Part shown: positions 10,037 to 21,975 of the stretch, piece after piece
Layout of the letters: each line of letters opens with the position of its first letter
How positions within the stretch are numbered: position 1 is the first letter of the stretch
DNA from: Hydractinia symbiolongicarpus
Taxonomy: Eukaryota > Cnidaria > Hydrozoa > Anthoathecata > Hydractiniidae
Assembly: GCF_029227915.1 (NCBI RefSeq)
Contig: NC_079879.1
Span: 19,858,501-19,922,500 of the forward strand
DNA: 64,000 nt
Reading direction: 5' to 3'
Made by a program: the position numbers and the translations under genes
The notes under the pieces: generated by a model
The model's input: the letters and a program-made list of their open reading frames with translations, nothing else
Database searches by the model: none
Told to the model about the DNA's origin: nothing

Positions 10037-13000
10037 TCAGCGCTGGTAGTTTTTGCCCAACGGAATTTCCATGCTTGGTTGCACATACCTAACATCTAAG
10101 TTAGGTCTTACCCTTGTGTACGCTTCCCTGTATACTTTCACAACGTTACAAGCGTCAGAACAAATTAGCTTCGTGCCAGTGTGATCAAACTTTGTAGCGA
10201 AAACACAAATTGGAACTTCTTGGGAGTCGTAAACTTTACTTCGATTGATTTTTTGAAATCTATGGCCGGAATTGAAATCCCACATATGAATAACACCATT
10301 TGAACCTTAAAGTGTAAGAAAATGTCAAATTATTAGTTTGGTTGGTAAAGGTCAATATTGACTAAAAAAACACATTAATACTGGTAGGTTTTTTGTGTTT
10401 GGATTTTGGGCTGTTTGGTTTTAAAATTGATGTGATGTGAGTTATCAAAAATAATGCAGTAAGATTTTAAGGTACTTTATTCAGAATCCGTTTAGATCTA
10501 CAAATCATTAAATTTTAAAAAGTCGTTTTGCATGCTGTAGACTTTCTCTGTTTTGAACTCGCACGGTACTGAAAGATGTATTCAAGGATACAGAGATGTT
10601 CGAGATGAAGTACATACAGTTTATTATAAAGATTTAACGAATTACTTTATTATAGAAACGTAAAAAATATGAAAATTAACACGCACCTCAAGAAACTACT
10701 TTTTCTTTAGAGAAAACGTTTATAATCCAATCATTGTTTTTGTCTGTTTTTTTTTTGTTAATTTTTTAGGGCAGCAAAATAAGAAGGGTACCGATCCGCG
10801 ATATACATATTTCCTGCAACAAGGCTGCGCAAGGATAAACATAACATTGCATTGCATAAGTGCTAGTTTCCATACCTCCAGCTACAGTAACACCATGGTG
10901 ATTTATTGTTACAGAGTTGATGGCGATATCCTCTGCTTGAATCTCCTGGATCATATCACCTGTTGGTAATTCCCATGCAATTATTCGTTCACTTGATGCG
11001 GATAAAACAGTAGCCCTAAACGTTAAGCATTAAAATAACCTCATATCCTCTAAAAGCCACAACAATTTTATAGCTTTGTGCTTTAGACCAGTTGTTTATC
11101 TTTACCTATGACGTGCACGCCCATGTTATAAGTTTCTCGCTTTGTAAAAGTAGTACTCTAATTAATTTAATTTTGGCACTTTGGTGCTTATTTTTATTGA
11201 AAAAACGTTGCTGAGACGGCAAAACAAATATTGCAGCCACGTACCCAGGTTTTCTTGCCTTTTTGACATTGACGCCGGTAGCGAGAAAAACGTCAAATAA
11301 GCGCTAGCGGCTTTCGCATAAGGCAACAAACCATGGGAACGAGAAAGAAAAATATAGCGCACATTGTTGTTTCTTGGTAATTTCTAAATAAACATAACGC
11401 CCGATAACTTATTTTTAGCACCTTTATTTTAGAGTGTAAGGGATGCTTAAACACAAAAAGGCGTTTCTTGATTATTCTCCCTCTAAAAAGAGGGATTCGT
11501 TTACTTTCTTTCGATATATTTTTGCTCAAAACAAGCGTACTTACCCTTCAGGATGCTGCGCCAAGGCTCGGACACTTTTGTTGTGTCCTTGTAAAACTTT
11601 AATGCACCTTCCTTCGCCAATATCCCACACTCGAAGCGTTCCATCATGACTCCCTGAGACAATCTAAAAACTGTGAAATCTAAGGCACTGTGTTTTTATA
11701 AGTTGCTAAACGCAGCTATAAGCAATGGAACCAGTTTTTGCTTTCTTTTTTTGTGTGGAACTTTTAACATTCTCATCTTCCTATATTTCGTAAATTTGTA
11801 AACTCCTGGAAGTTTCCCCAATAAACTTCGTTAAAATACATAGATTTATCTTTAGGTATTTCATTGTAAGATGTAGTTTTAGAATTTTTCGCAATGAAAT
11901 AAAATGTTGAACTTCAGGCAACACACACACAAGAAATTAACCTATCATATAAGTAAGTAAGTAACGGGAAGTTTTTACGTCTTTGGGGATTCCATGCTAA
12001 CGACTTGCGCCTTCTACCGCTACCGTTACTGCTAAAGATGCGTATAGCCTTGCTCTAACTTGCTTGCCTGCCACACAAGCCGATTAGCGGTCAGTAGATG
12101 GCACCAAATGGGATAATGTTATGTTATGCCTCATGTCATGTGTTGTGCCTCATACTCGTAACGAATACAAAAATATATTACTTGTCTCGTTTGTTCAGCT
12201 GCTACAACACACGAGGCTGTGTTTTGATGTCCACGTAGTGTCTTGACACATTTTGTTGTTCTTGTATCGTACAGCTTGACGAGTTTATCTCGTCCGCCGG
12301 TAATTAGGAGATGCGATGGAGGGTACATACACATGCTGTATATCACTGCTGCTTGCCCCTTGAATGTGTTTGTGATCTAGAAATAAAATCACCCGATAAT
12401 TGATCTGTTTTGCTTTGTGATTGTAAAAATTAAAAGTCTATGTGCCTTTTATTTAAGTTTTTAATTCTCCACAAAAATCGATTATATTTTATGTATGTTT
12501 GCTCAGCGTGACCTAACATGTGCGCCATGTAAAGGGTGCTTTATAATTTCAAGTTTCATAAATCGTGCACACGCGACAGCCGCACAGCAAGGCAACCTCG
12601 TTCCCAGGTTTCTTATGATGAATTTGACTCTAGTATAAAGAGATACTGATAACGAAGATTTTCCAGACTAGAGAATCTTCTAGTCTTTCTTTTAGCGAAA
12701 ATCAAATGCCTTTTTACCCAGAGCGGAGGTTTAAATCTTCGATCTTTTGCGCCGAAAAAGAATACATCACCGTTGAACTGCCAACCTCTTAGAAAAGCGA
12801 ACGAGAACAATAAAGGATATTTGGTAGCGACTTGCTTAAAATTATAGAGAACGAAAATATATAACTTAAATCACGTTGGAAAACGCTCTTGCTTCCCTAC
12901 GATTGGAAAGAATAACTTACTCTGTTTATTTCTACATCATGACAATATAGTTGTCTGTCATCGGCAGACGTGTAAAGGTGACGATGCCCAGCTATCCCGA

Positions 13001-13289
13001 AAGTCATTGCGCGTACTGCTTGTTTGTGAGCTTTTATAACAAGTTTCCGTCTTCCGTTATTGATGTCCCACATCTAATACATTATATAACACATTATATA
13101 TAGGATGAAACTGATGTTTGCAACGTCTTCAAATTCAAACAACTTGATTAAAGTCCCAAGTAAAAACTTACCAATATCGACTTTTTTGGCTTATTAATTT
13201 CTTACAAAAAACGCAAATTTTTATGGAGGTATTTGCCATTTTTGCAGATAATTATTGATTTTATGGAATTGTTATTACAAGAAAACAAA

Positions 13290-13333
<44 letters not shown>

Positions 13334-16300
13334 ACTAAACTTACTCTGACTGTTTTATCTGATGAACCTGTTGCAAACCATCGATTAGTTGGGTCTATTA
13401 TAAGCACTGGGATGGCATCCGTATGTGCTAAGATTTCCTGAAATAAATGTTATCAAAACTGAATTTCCAGGATTTCATTTTTCTGTGTTAAAAGGTTAAA
13501 AGCTGAGTAACCTTGGGAGACATAGTTACACTAATTTGCACGATCTAGAAGGCATGAGAAATTTAAGCAAAAATATAGACCATTTTTAAGCTTTTTGCTT
13601 CGTTATCTTTGGTGTTTTCACGGAACTGGACAAACTGAGCTAAGACTTTAAATGCAATCATGTAAAACCTGCACGCGTTTTTTTATCAACGCAGTTGGCA
13701 ATAAAAATAAATGCGAAAAATATGTACTTGTTTTAATTGCCATGGTGGGTGCCATTTTGGCTTTCGCGGCAGTTCTATATGTGGTCCCTCCTCCTCTGAA
13801 GCTCCACTGAACGGACTACCAGTAAAATAACTTCCTTCTCCTATTCCAAATTCATCACGACCATTCTTCATTGCACCATCAGGAAATGCTTCAGATGGAC
13901 CGTCCTCCGGTAGCGGTTCTATATTCTCACCTGGTAAGGTGGTCGTTTCAAATGCAGGCTGGGTTAGTTCATCATCTATAAAGCCGTTATTGTCGACACC
14001 ACTTTCGATGGTATCATTTTCGTGGTTTGTTTTTAAGCTGATCACACTAGAAAGAATGTTTGGTTTATCTTCATTCTCTTCAGCTGTTTTTTCTTCATTT
14101 GTCTCCTCGTTTGTTGTGTTTGTGGTTTCAAAAAAACCTGAATTGTTTCTGTTAATTTTCGCATCGTTTTCTAACGCTTTTGCTTCATCATTGGCTGGCG
14201 GGCTATTACTATACCCTTCCGAGCTCATGATTTCTACTGGTTCATTTATAGGTTGGTTATGCGGAGATTCTTTTTTCTTTACTTCATTTGAAGAAGAATT
14301 ATTTTTGTCATTTTTTAATTCTGGTATTGACCCTAAAGGATCATATACGTTGTCTATACGTGTCATTACTCTTTTCAACTCGTCATCACTTCCCTCTGAG
14401 TAATCGTCCTGTGGTAAACCTGAGTTAAATATAGTAAAAATTAATAAAAAATAAACGAGACAAAAATAATGTGTAAAATAAACGAGACAAAAGCTATGTG
14501 TAAAATATATTAGGAAGTAACCATTTGAAGGGATGTCTTCTTCAACTTTTTTCCTTTTCTCATATGTTACAGTGCTGGTGTAATCGCCTGCTCCATATTC
14601 CGTAGACGTCGGACGAACTGTTGTTGAATTCGACGACGTTGAACGTTTCTTTTCCGACGACGGCCTATTTACATCTGATGCTGGACGCTTTTTATCCGAC
14701 GTTGTTGAACTTGCTTGTGGTATTGAAACATCTCTTGCGTCTGATAAAGGAACTGTGTTTGATGAAATTCCAGAAGGTGCATTTTGTGTTGTTGATGAAT
14801 CCAACTGCTCCAATGCTGGTGCGCTTTCTTCTACTAGAGAGGTTGTCTCAGTTGGTGTTGGACGTTTTTCTACATTCTTGTCATGTGTTCGTCCAACATT
14901 AATTGGAGGTAAGACTTCCGCAGTAAGGTCAGATGACTTGCGATGTTTTAAAGATGCTCGAGATGAGGTTCGAACAGGTGGTAATGGTGCTAAGAAAAGC
15001 AAGTATATGTTTGTTTTGATGAAGGTTTGAAAGTATGTTTAAAGCTCACCTTAAAGGGACGAGGAGGGTTAGGGAGGAGACATTGAAATTTAATTTCGGG
15101 GTGTGTTTGTTTGCTTACATTGTTTCATGGGTGTGTGTACTAACCAGTCGGCATGGGCCTTTGCCTTTTTCACAGCGAAGCCAGCGTTTAGCCTTCAAGT
15201 AAGCGCTAGCGGCTTTGACATAGGCAACAAACCCTCGGGACGCGGATATGTGTGTGTGTGCATTCCGTGGGGGTGGAGATAGGGGTGATCTCGTGACAGA
15301 AGATTGAATAAGTAACAGGTCAAATAAAGGTAAATAAATATTATCCTCGTAGAAATAAACTACAAAGCAGAACCACTAATTAGTTCCAGTGAAGGTTGGA
15401 GAGTAAGCTTATGAACCTTATGAACGAACGAAAAAACAATAAGTTAGCCCACATTTAAGTCACACTAGTTACATTTTGTGAACAAGTAAAGGAAAAGTGT
15501 TCGTACCATTTTTTTCGTATTGTGCTTTCGTTTCCATAGTTTTTGCTTCATCCATTAGTTTAGTTGGTGGTGTACGAGGCATGGAATCTAGACCCAGGAA
15601 GGTTTCATCTAAATAAAATAAAATAAATTGTTTACGTCTTCATTGATTGTGTTGTTGATTTAAATCAAGTTCAACTGTTCCCATCATATTATTACCTTTT
15701 TTTGTATCTGTGACAGAGGGTGTTCTCCCTCGTTTTGGTGTCATAAATTTTCGTTCAAGATCTTCATCTTCGGCTTTTCCGTATAACCCTTCATCTTCAT
15801 GAGATGAACCACCATGCAGGGACAATAGACTATCTATAAAAAATAAAGATAAAGTCGAGAAAAAATATTTTGTTCTGGTCTATTCTGTTTGTTCATTTAC
15901 ACATTTCAACGCAACAACCTCGAACCTCGAAAGCCGTCTTGAACTTAATAACAAGACATCGTTAGTTTATTCACCTTTCCGTGAAGGTATACTTTTTCGG
16001 TTGACGGCTGATGAAGGCCTTTCTTTTCCTGAAACGGGTCTGTTAATTCCAGAAGGCGGTCGCTTTTCCTTTTCCTTTTGGTTATTTTCTCCAATAGTTC
16101 TCGTTTTACCAGAAGGCGGCCTCGTTTTGCCAGACTTTAATAAATGTTCTGAGTCATTTTGAATTCCTTCTTTTTCAGCTTTAACTTGAATTGCATGAGT
16201 GACAATATTTCCAGATAAAGGCCTGGTTTTTCCAGGTGTTGACATGTTGTTAGACGTTTGTTTTTCTGCTACTTCGGAAAAAATATCATATTTGTTATTG

Positions 16301-17927
16301 TGACCGCTGTTATATGTCTTTCCTTGAAGACCTCTTCGACCGGACGGTGGTCTTTTAGATTTCAAATCTGAGTTGGGTCTATGTTTTAGTTTGGGCGTGT
16401 TAGATGCGGATGTCTGCGGAGTCTGTTTCTGGAATCTTTCACCATCTGTTGGTTTTCTTTTCACATTTTCTTCTTGAGTGTCGTATAAATGATTCGCTTC
16501 CATTAGAGCTGGAGCGTCAAAGCTAAAACAACAACAACAACACGTAGTCACGTGCTGCTACTGCGTCACGTGTTTAATCAACCTCGTCCCCAGATCTTTA
16601 TTTTACAATGGGATGGAAACAGGCTCTGTATGCTGATAAAACAGCCTAAATAAACTTTAGGGACGAGGAACTAAGTTCATTTAAGTCATAAGGAATGACT
16701 GGAATGAACTTAGTTCCTTAGCGACGCAATTTAGGTTAGTCGATGTATGATCTGTATTATCCTCCGACTTTTATTCCAGTATCACTTTAAATCGCTATCT
16801 ACTCTAAGGCCATTTTTGCTGATCATGCCTCGCTTATATGTTAATTTTCTTTCTGATTGTATGATTTTACTGTAAGTTTTTTACGAGAAAATATGCCTGT
16901 AGAAATTTCCGCTCAAATCCTTATAGTCGATTATTTATGAAAATTATGCATTCCAAAATAACAGAATTCATTAACTTTCTGGATAAGTTTTTCCATTTTC
17001 TAAAAGAACTTGCAAGGTCTATCTGGTACTCACAAAAGTTTATCGAATTATATTTTTCATTGTTGGTGTGTGCACAATGTGCTTCGTCATAATGCATAAA
17101 TTCAGCTCATAATAAAGCACGCAGCTTGCGTTTCGAGTACATGACTTCATTAAAATTCGCGGGAAAATACCTTGTTCTGCATCTTACTAGTAAAACAAAA
17201 ACGTCATATCAATAAGCTTAAAAATTTAAGGAGTCAGACCTTAATTCGGCCAAGTGCATGCAATAAGTTTACCTCTTCTTGTTAGAAAAATGGATAATAC
17301 TTACTCTCTTTCTCCTTATTTCTAACCTATTTTTTTGCGTGTAAACAAGACTGACACCCTTATTTCTTCATTAGGAAACAGACGGCCTAATAGTTTTCCT
17401 CCAGTTGAACTTTAACATTTCGTGCATCAACAATATGAAAACACTGGCAATTTGTTATTATTAAGAAGATACAAGGATCTAGGTAAAGCCAGTTATCGAT
17501 TCTGAAGTTACCAGAAGTCATCTTTGTTCCCTCAAAAGACGACTCACCTGGAATCATCGCTTACGTCATCACTATCAAAACGAACAACTTGAGTGTCAGA
17601 GGGGTCAGAAGAAGAAGAGACAACTTCCAAATCCTTTTCAGGACTGTCTTCTGATTCTTCGTCCCCCTTCTCACTTATCACAGATGCTGTCCCTTCTGAC
17701 GGAACACTTATCACGTCGTCGTCATTATCACCAGACGAACTGACGTTGTCTTCTGACGAGTTATCTCTACTGCTTCTTGGCGGTTTGTTAAATTCAACTT
17801 CCATCATTTTGTCCAGCGCTTTACCAATTATTTCGTCCTGTTCATCAATTTCTTTGTCGTATTTTTTTCTTTTCTTGCGATATTTTTTCTTCCTGTCACT
17901 CACTTCATTTTTTTCCGGTGGGCTCAT
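10037..17927 (-). CDS. PLRG1-like WD40 protein with long disordered RPPSG-rich N-terminus
   Basis: Twelve exons in transcript order: 17548-17927, 15975-16522, 15696-15833, 15507-15608, 14522-14989, 13728-14419, 13345-13437, 12921-13073, 12182-12376, 11545-11663, 10876-11015, 10037-10305. All join in phase, giving 1,098 residues. Residues 1-776 are acidic, Ser-rich and low-complexity, with many Lys-Arg-Pro-Pro-Ser-Gly-like units (GKTRPPSGKTR, GINRPVSGKERPSS). The bridge RKPKWHPPWQL followed by about seven WD blades (TNRWFATGSSDKTVR, LLITGGRDKLVKLYD, IVSGSHDGTLRVWD, VTVAGG...GVIHMWDF) resembles PLRG1, the NTC/Prp46 splicing factor. The family protein is near 500 residues, so this is a diverged, extended paralogue. 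Basic Pro/Ser repeats suggest cytoskeletal or nucleic-acid binding; that is inference. The reading frame is open slightly upstream of the ATG. Confidence 0.8.
11198..11350. repeat. Diverged MITE fragment, CTCGTCCC family, intronic
   Basis: Contains AGCGCTAGCGGCTTTCGCAT then GGCAACAAACC and GGGAACGAG. The same module recurs at about 15205-15240 in another intron of this gene (AGCGCTAGCGGCTTTGACAT, GGCAACAAACC). Ends resemble the CAACCTCGTCCCC termini common further right, but both copies are degraded. Confidence 0.5.
11951..12113 (-). mobile_element. 5'-truncated SINE copy in a PLRG1-like intron
   Basis: Read on the minus strand it matches the tail of the SINE at 19670-19921: GCCATCTACTGA, AAGCAAGTTAGAGCA, GGAATCCCCAA, ending CGTTACTTACTTACTT. 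The tRNA-derived head is missing. It lies in the same orientation as the host gene, between exons 9 and 10. Confidence 0.7.
13291..13334. repeat. (TAAA)n microsatellite
   Basis: About eleven tandem TAAA units in the intron just downstream of the minus-strand exon 13345-13437, close to its donor site. Confidence 0.95.
14420..14521 (-). other. 102-bp stop-free intron with internal duplication
   Basis: This intron of the PLRG1-like gene has normal GT and AG borders, but its length is a multiple of three and it has no stop in the host frame. Retention would insert 34 mostly Phe/Tyr/Leu residues. It contains two copies of a roughly 35-bp unit (TAAAATAAACGAGACAAAA...TGTG). Confidence 0.7.
16670..16722. 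repeat. Inverted-repeat hairpin next to a MITE end
   Basis: Arms GGAACTAAGTTCATT and AATGAACTTAGTTCC are perfect complements around a loop of about 21 bases. The hairpin abuts a degraded element at 16580-16670 that begins CAACCTCGTCCCCAGAT and ends TAGGGACGAGG. It lies in the first intron of the PLRG1-like gene. Confidence 0.65.
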
Positions 17928-18571
17928 TGTGTGCAGAAAATCCCACCAAAATGAAATGTATTCTTAATTTCGAGAGAAAAGAAAGATTTAATATCGTACT
18001 TGATTATACTTTATATTAACATGCATGATTGAAGTTTGTATATAATATGTAGCCATGATATCCATGGAAACTTTATATATTAATAAATTCATCTTCATCG
18101 AAGCTATGAATGATGGATGAAATGTGACAGTGAAGAGCGAACTTAAATCAATCAAAATGATAAAACTCAAACTAAAAACAAAAACTACTTTGATGACTGA
18201 TAATCTATGCGTTCTCTCACCATGTTGTCACTTTACTGGTTAAAGATGATAAAATATCCGATATAAGCGATGATCTTTAACACCTGCCTCGACAAAACAA
18301 TCGTTTTAGCAAGAAATACAAATCATAAGTCAATGAAAAATTATGGTTCAATTAAAATTTTTTTTGAGCAAAATGGAGTGGAACAAACTTCAAAAATACC
18401 AGTGCGAAGAACTTTCTTTGTTACAATTTCAGTTGAAAGGAACTACACATCTCAAAACCAGGTTGAGAATTTTGATAAAGTTCATACAAAAACGCAAACG
18501 TTGACCAGTGAAGTTGTATATGATGGAGTCTCAAGAACCCTTTCCAACTTTGTTTCTAGGGTTCTTTTAAG

Positions 18572-19234
18572 CACTCACCTTATACTTAGGTCGTTAAGGA
18601 TTTGATAAAAAAAATAATTGCTGAGAAGGGAGACGAGGTTGTTCTGACCATAAAGTAAAAAAAATATGATAAAATAAAATAAAATAAAAAAACATCAACA
18701 TACGTGATTGGTTCAAAAATATTTCTGTCAATCGAAGCTGTGCTTTCGTCTCGGTTACTATTAATATAATTGTTTTTGTAGTTATGGTTAGTGTTGGCTT
18801 GGCGAGTTTCGGTCACATTCATGCGAGATTCATAATTTCTATACGTCTCCTGAGCTAACGTGCATGAATTATGTTCTTCACTATTGTATAAGCGTTGCTT
18901 GTCGTCATTGTTCTTCTTCTTTAAGGCGAAAAACATCGAGGCTACAAAAGTTGAGTATTTTCAAAAATATTTTTTTTGAAGAAAGGGATTGAGCATTTGA
19001 GACTACAACTGAAAAGTTGCGAGCTAATTTTGAACGCCTTTCTCACGTTTAGCTTAATGGGCAGAAAGTTTTGCCAGCCAAAAGTGATTGTGGGAAAAGG
19101 TAAACAAATTTAAATGCATTTTCTGATTTTCCAGTAACTTCCTCCATTTCCCGCAACTTTAATCTTAATTCGGATGTTCGAGGGGAAGAGGAATGAGGAA
19201 TGTCTTTTTTTTGAGAGATTTTAACTGAAGACAT
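18572..19234 (-). other. Possible upstream exons of unknown gene
   Basis: Three minus-strand stretches look exonic. 19234 down to about 19096 starts with ATG and reads MSSVKISQKKDIPHSSSPRT then a charged helix. About 18704-18940 reads FALKKKNNDDKQRLYNSEEH onward to NIFEPIT, with a TTTTGTAG acceptor and a GTATGT donor. About 18579-18623 follows in phase, with a TCTCAG acceptor and a GTGAGT donor. I could not join the first to the second in phase. They may be 5' exons of the PLRG1-like gene or a separate small gene. Confidence 0.3.
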
Positions 19235-19669
19235 AACTTAATTCATAAAATTTTCTCGCACCCCTTACAGGTATTATAGCTGAGTTGCAGTGTGACTTAA
19301 TGTTGTCATCATCAAGAGCAACGGACATGCGCACGCATATGCACATTTAAAAAATATAAACAACAGACTGCGCGCGGTGATCGAAAATATTAAGTGAAAA
19401 AAAACACAGACGCTTTAATTGATGAAGTTTGCTCCTAAATACCAGAAAAGATAATACTTTACCAATGCATTTTCAATGTTATATTTATAAAATTTTATAG
19501 ATTAATCAATCCAATTGTCCTTCTCTTATTGCTTGTCAAGATACGTGCGCATCTATGGAACTTTTTTTACATATTCACAACTCACTTATAGAAAAGAGAA
19601 GCTAAATGAACACATAAATGTGTTGCTTATCTCTGAAACTTAAAATTTTATAAAATATCAGATTTTATA

Positions 19670-19921
19670 GCGGAGAATGTGTAATGGTAGCACATTCAGC
19701 TTGTTATCATAAGGTTCAAGTCCCATCTCTGGCGCACTTAAACGTAGTGTTGTCAGTCCAATTGGAGCCATCTACTGATCGCGAACCTGTTAATGTAGCA
19801 GCAGGCGAGCAAGTTAGAGCAGTGTTTTACGTATCTCTACCGATAATGTAGTTACAGTCGGAGGGGAGGAAGAGCCGGCCACGATCGAATCCCCAAGGAA
19901 CTCTTCGTTACTTACTTACTT
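19670..19921 (+). mobile_element. tRNA-derived SINE
   Basis: The head shows RNA polymerase III promoter-like boxes: GTGTAATGGTAGCACATTC (A box) and AGGTTCAAGTCCC (B box) at tRNA-like spacing. A body of about 190 bp follows, ending in CGTTACTTACTTACTT. A second, truncated copy is at 11951-12113, so the family is interspersed. Confidence 0.75.
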
Positions 19922-20036
19922 CATTACATACATGGGCCGTTTTGTAAAACTGATGGCCACTCAAAAGATCTTTGATTCACACCAACCAAAAATTATAATT
20001 ACCGTTTGGTTTTGTATGTAGTAATTAAGAGGAATA

Positions 20037-20578
20037 CAGTGGACTCTCTATAACTCGAACCCCTATAACTCGAGTCTCTCCTTAACTCAAACGTTTTTTT
20101 GGTCTCTTTGAGTATTTCTTCTCTATAACTCGAACGTCGCAATATGTATCCAGAACTTTATATGACACAAGCAGTTTTTTGCATGGTTTTGGCTCTGTAA
20201 ACGTAAATAGAGTCTTAACTGATTCGAATGTTTCATATCTACATGTGTAAGGGGTCTTTAATGATTCGAAACAAAACGTAAACACGATTCTTTGGTATTG
20301 AAGTTTTACAATCATGGCGTCTGTTGTTGAGATAAAATATTTTGTACTTTTTTATTTTTTCAGTCCGTTCTTAGCTTACAAGGTCGAAATTTTATCCTGT
20401 ACAAAGAAGGATTTCGTCCTTATTCCATATAAGGGAGAAGAATCACGCCTAATTGGCAATTTATACAAAATTTATACAAAAACTTGGAAAAATTCCAAAC
20501 TCTCTATTACCCAAACCTCTTTATAACTCAAACAGTTTCCGATTTCCCGTGGCTGTTCGAGTTCTAGAGAGTCCACTA
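20037..20578. mobile_element. Tigger/pogo-like MITE, TA target
   Basis: Ends are CAGTGGACTCTCTATAACTC at the left and GAGTTCTAGAGAGTCCACTA at the right, inverted with few mismatches and flanked by TA. That terminal sequence and target are typical of pogo-type Tc1/mariner elements. Degenerate CTCTATAACTCGAAC words recur inside near both ends. No transposase is present in 542 bp. Confidence 0.75.
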
Positions 20579-21975
20579 TAAATCTACGCGTAACTTAAAA
20601 AAAAATCGCGCACACCAAATTTTTGCGCATATAAATTCGCGGAAAAAATAGTATTTTCGCGCAACCAATTGTCATTTAGCGGCTCTGCGCGAAAATTTCA
20701 TGAATGAAGGTAATATATTTTCAACATGTATATGTATAAATAAAATAGATAAATTTAAATGGTATTGTAGATAGATATTTAAGGCCAGATGCTAAATTTT
20801 AAAAGGGTTTAAAAGACATTTAAAAATAATTTAAGAATGTAACATGATTTAAAATTCACCAACGTTTTTTTTCTCTTTTTTATTATCGGTAACGAGTTAG
20901 AATTAGATAATCTAAATAAGTTTGTCGTATTGAAAATTTAAGAATACATAAAGGCTTCTTCGCAGTTTACTGTTCTTAACGTCTATTTAACGTATGTATT
21001 TTTAATACCGGCCACAGCTTGAAAACTAACGCGACAAATCCGTTGAAAAATTGTTATGAAAAATAGATTTCTACCACGAACGAACGTTCTACTTACCTTC
21101 TTAATAAAGCAATATTTCTCTTTTCTTTTTTTTCAAAGTTGACAAACTTCGAAATGTTGACAAGTTGTCGAGGCGATTTTGTTAACAACCTTATAAAAAG
21201 ATCAATACTTATTCAGGATTCAAAATAAGTTGGATGAATTATTCAAACTTAAAAACTTCTTCGAATTACTTCTACAGCACACCAAATTTAATTTTTAATA
21301 CCACAAAACGTTGTTAATTTTGCACCCCCTTCGCTTTGTTACACAGGCTCCACAGGCGCTTAAAAAACAAAATCTTGCGACGCACAAAATATTTTAATTT
21401 TAAAAACTGCAATTGTGGACGAACTTAAATAAAATCAACCTCGAATAATTTTGTCAAAAGTTATTACTACACAAATATCCCATCCCTAGCTTGACCATTT
21501 TAAAAAAATTTGGTACAAATTATTTCGGGCAATTTTTGGAAACCGGAAACAAAGTGTAAGTATTTATTCGATTTTTAAAATTTTGATATGCACAAGACGA
21601 TTTTTTTTGCAAAACGTGATATAAATTGTACACACAAATAAACACTCTCTTTTTTTGATGTTAAATTACAATCTAATTCTATTTCTTTTTTGTCAATAGG
21701 GTTACATCGAAAATCTTCAAAAAAATCACTAATAAATTATCCAAAAAAAAACGTGTTTTAAAATTTTTCAGAATGGTACAGGATCTGCGATAATAGAAGC
21801 AATCAATTCTGTAAATAGATGCTCCAAATAAACCTCGTCAACATACGATTAATTAATTAAGAAAAAAAATTTTTGACAAAGAAAAATTTTTCTCACACAC
21901 AAAAATCCTAAAGATGTTATAACAAACCATCCACTCCAAGAAAAACCTTTGCATTTATATAATTCTATAAAATAA
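20579..21975. other. Noncoding stretch downstream of VKOR
   Basis: AT-rich sequence with a GCGCGAAAATTTCATG-type repeat patch at 20610-20700. It must contain the 3' UTR of the VKOR gene. I see no other gene. Confidence 0.4.

Noticed and set aside
13939-14403. Long plus-strand frame opposite the PLRG1-like exon
   Set aside because: It is the antisense shadow of a Ser/Asp/Glu-rich minus-strand exon with clean splice borders.
17593-17967. Plus-strand Ser/Leu-rich frame
   Set aside because: Shadow of the acidic, Ser-rich first exon of the PLRG1-like gene.
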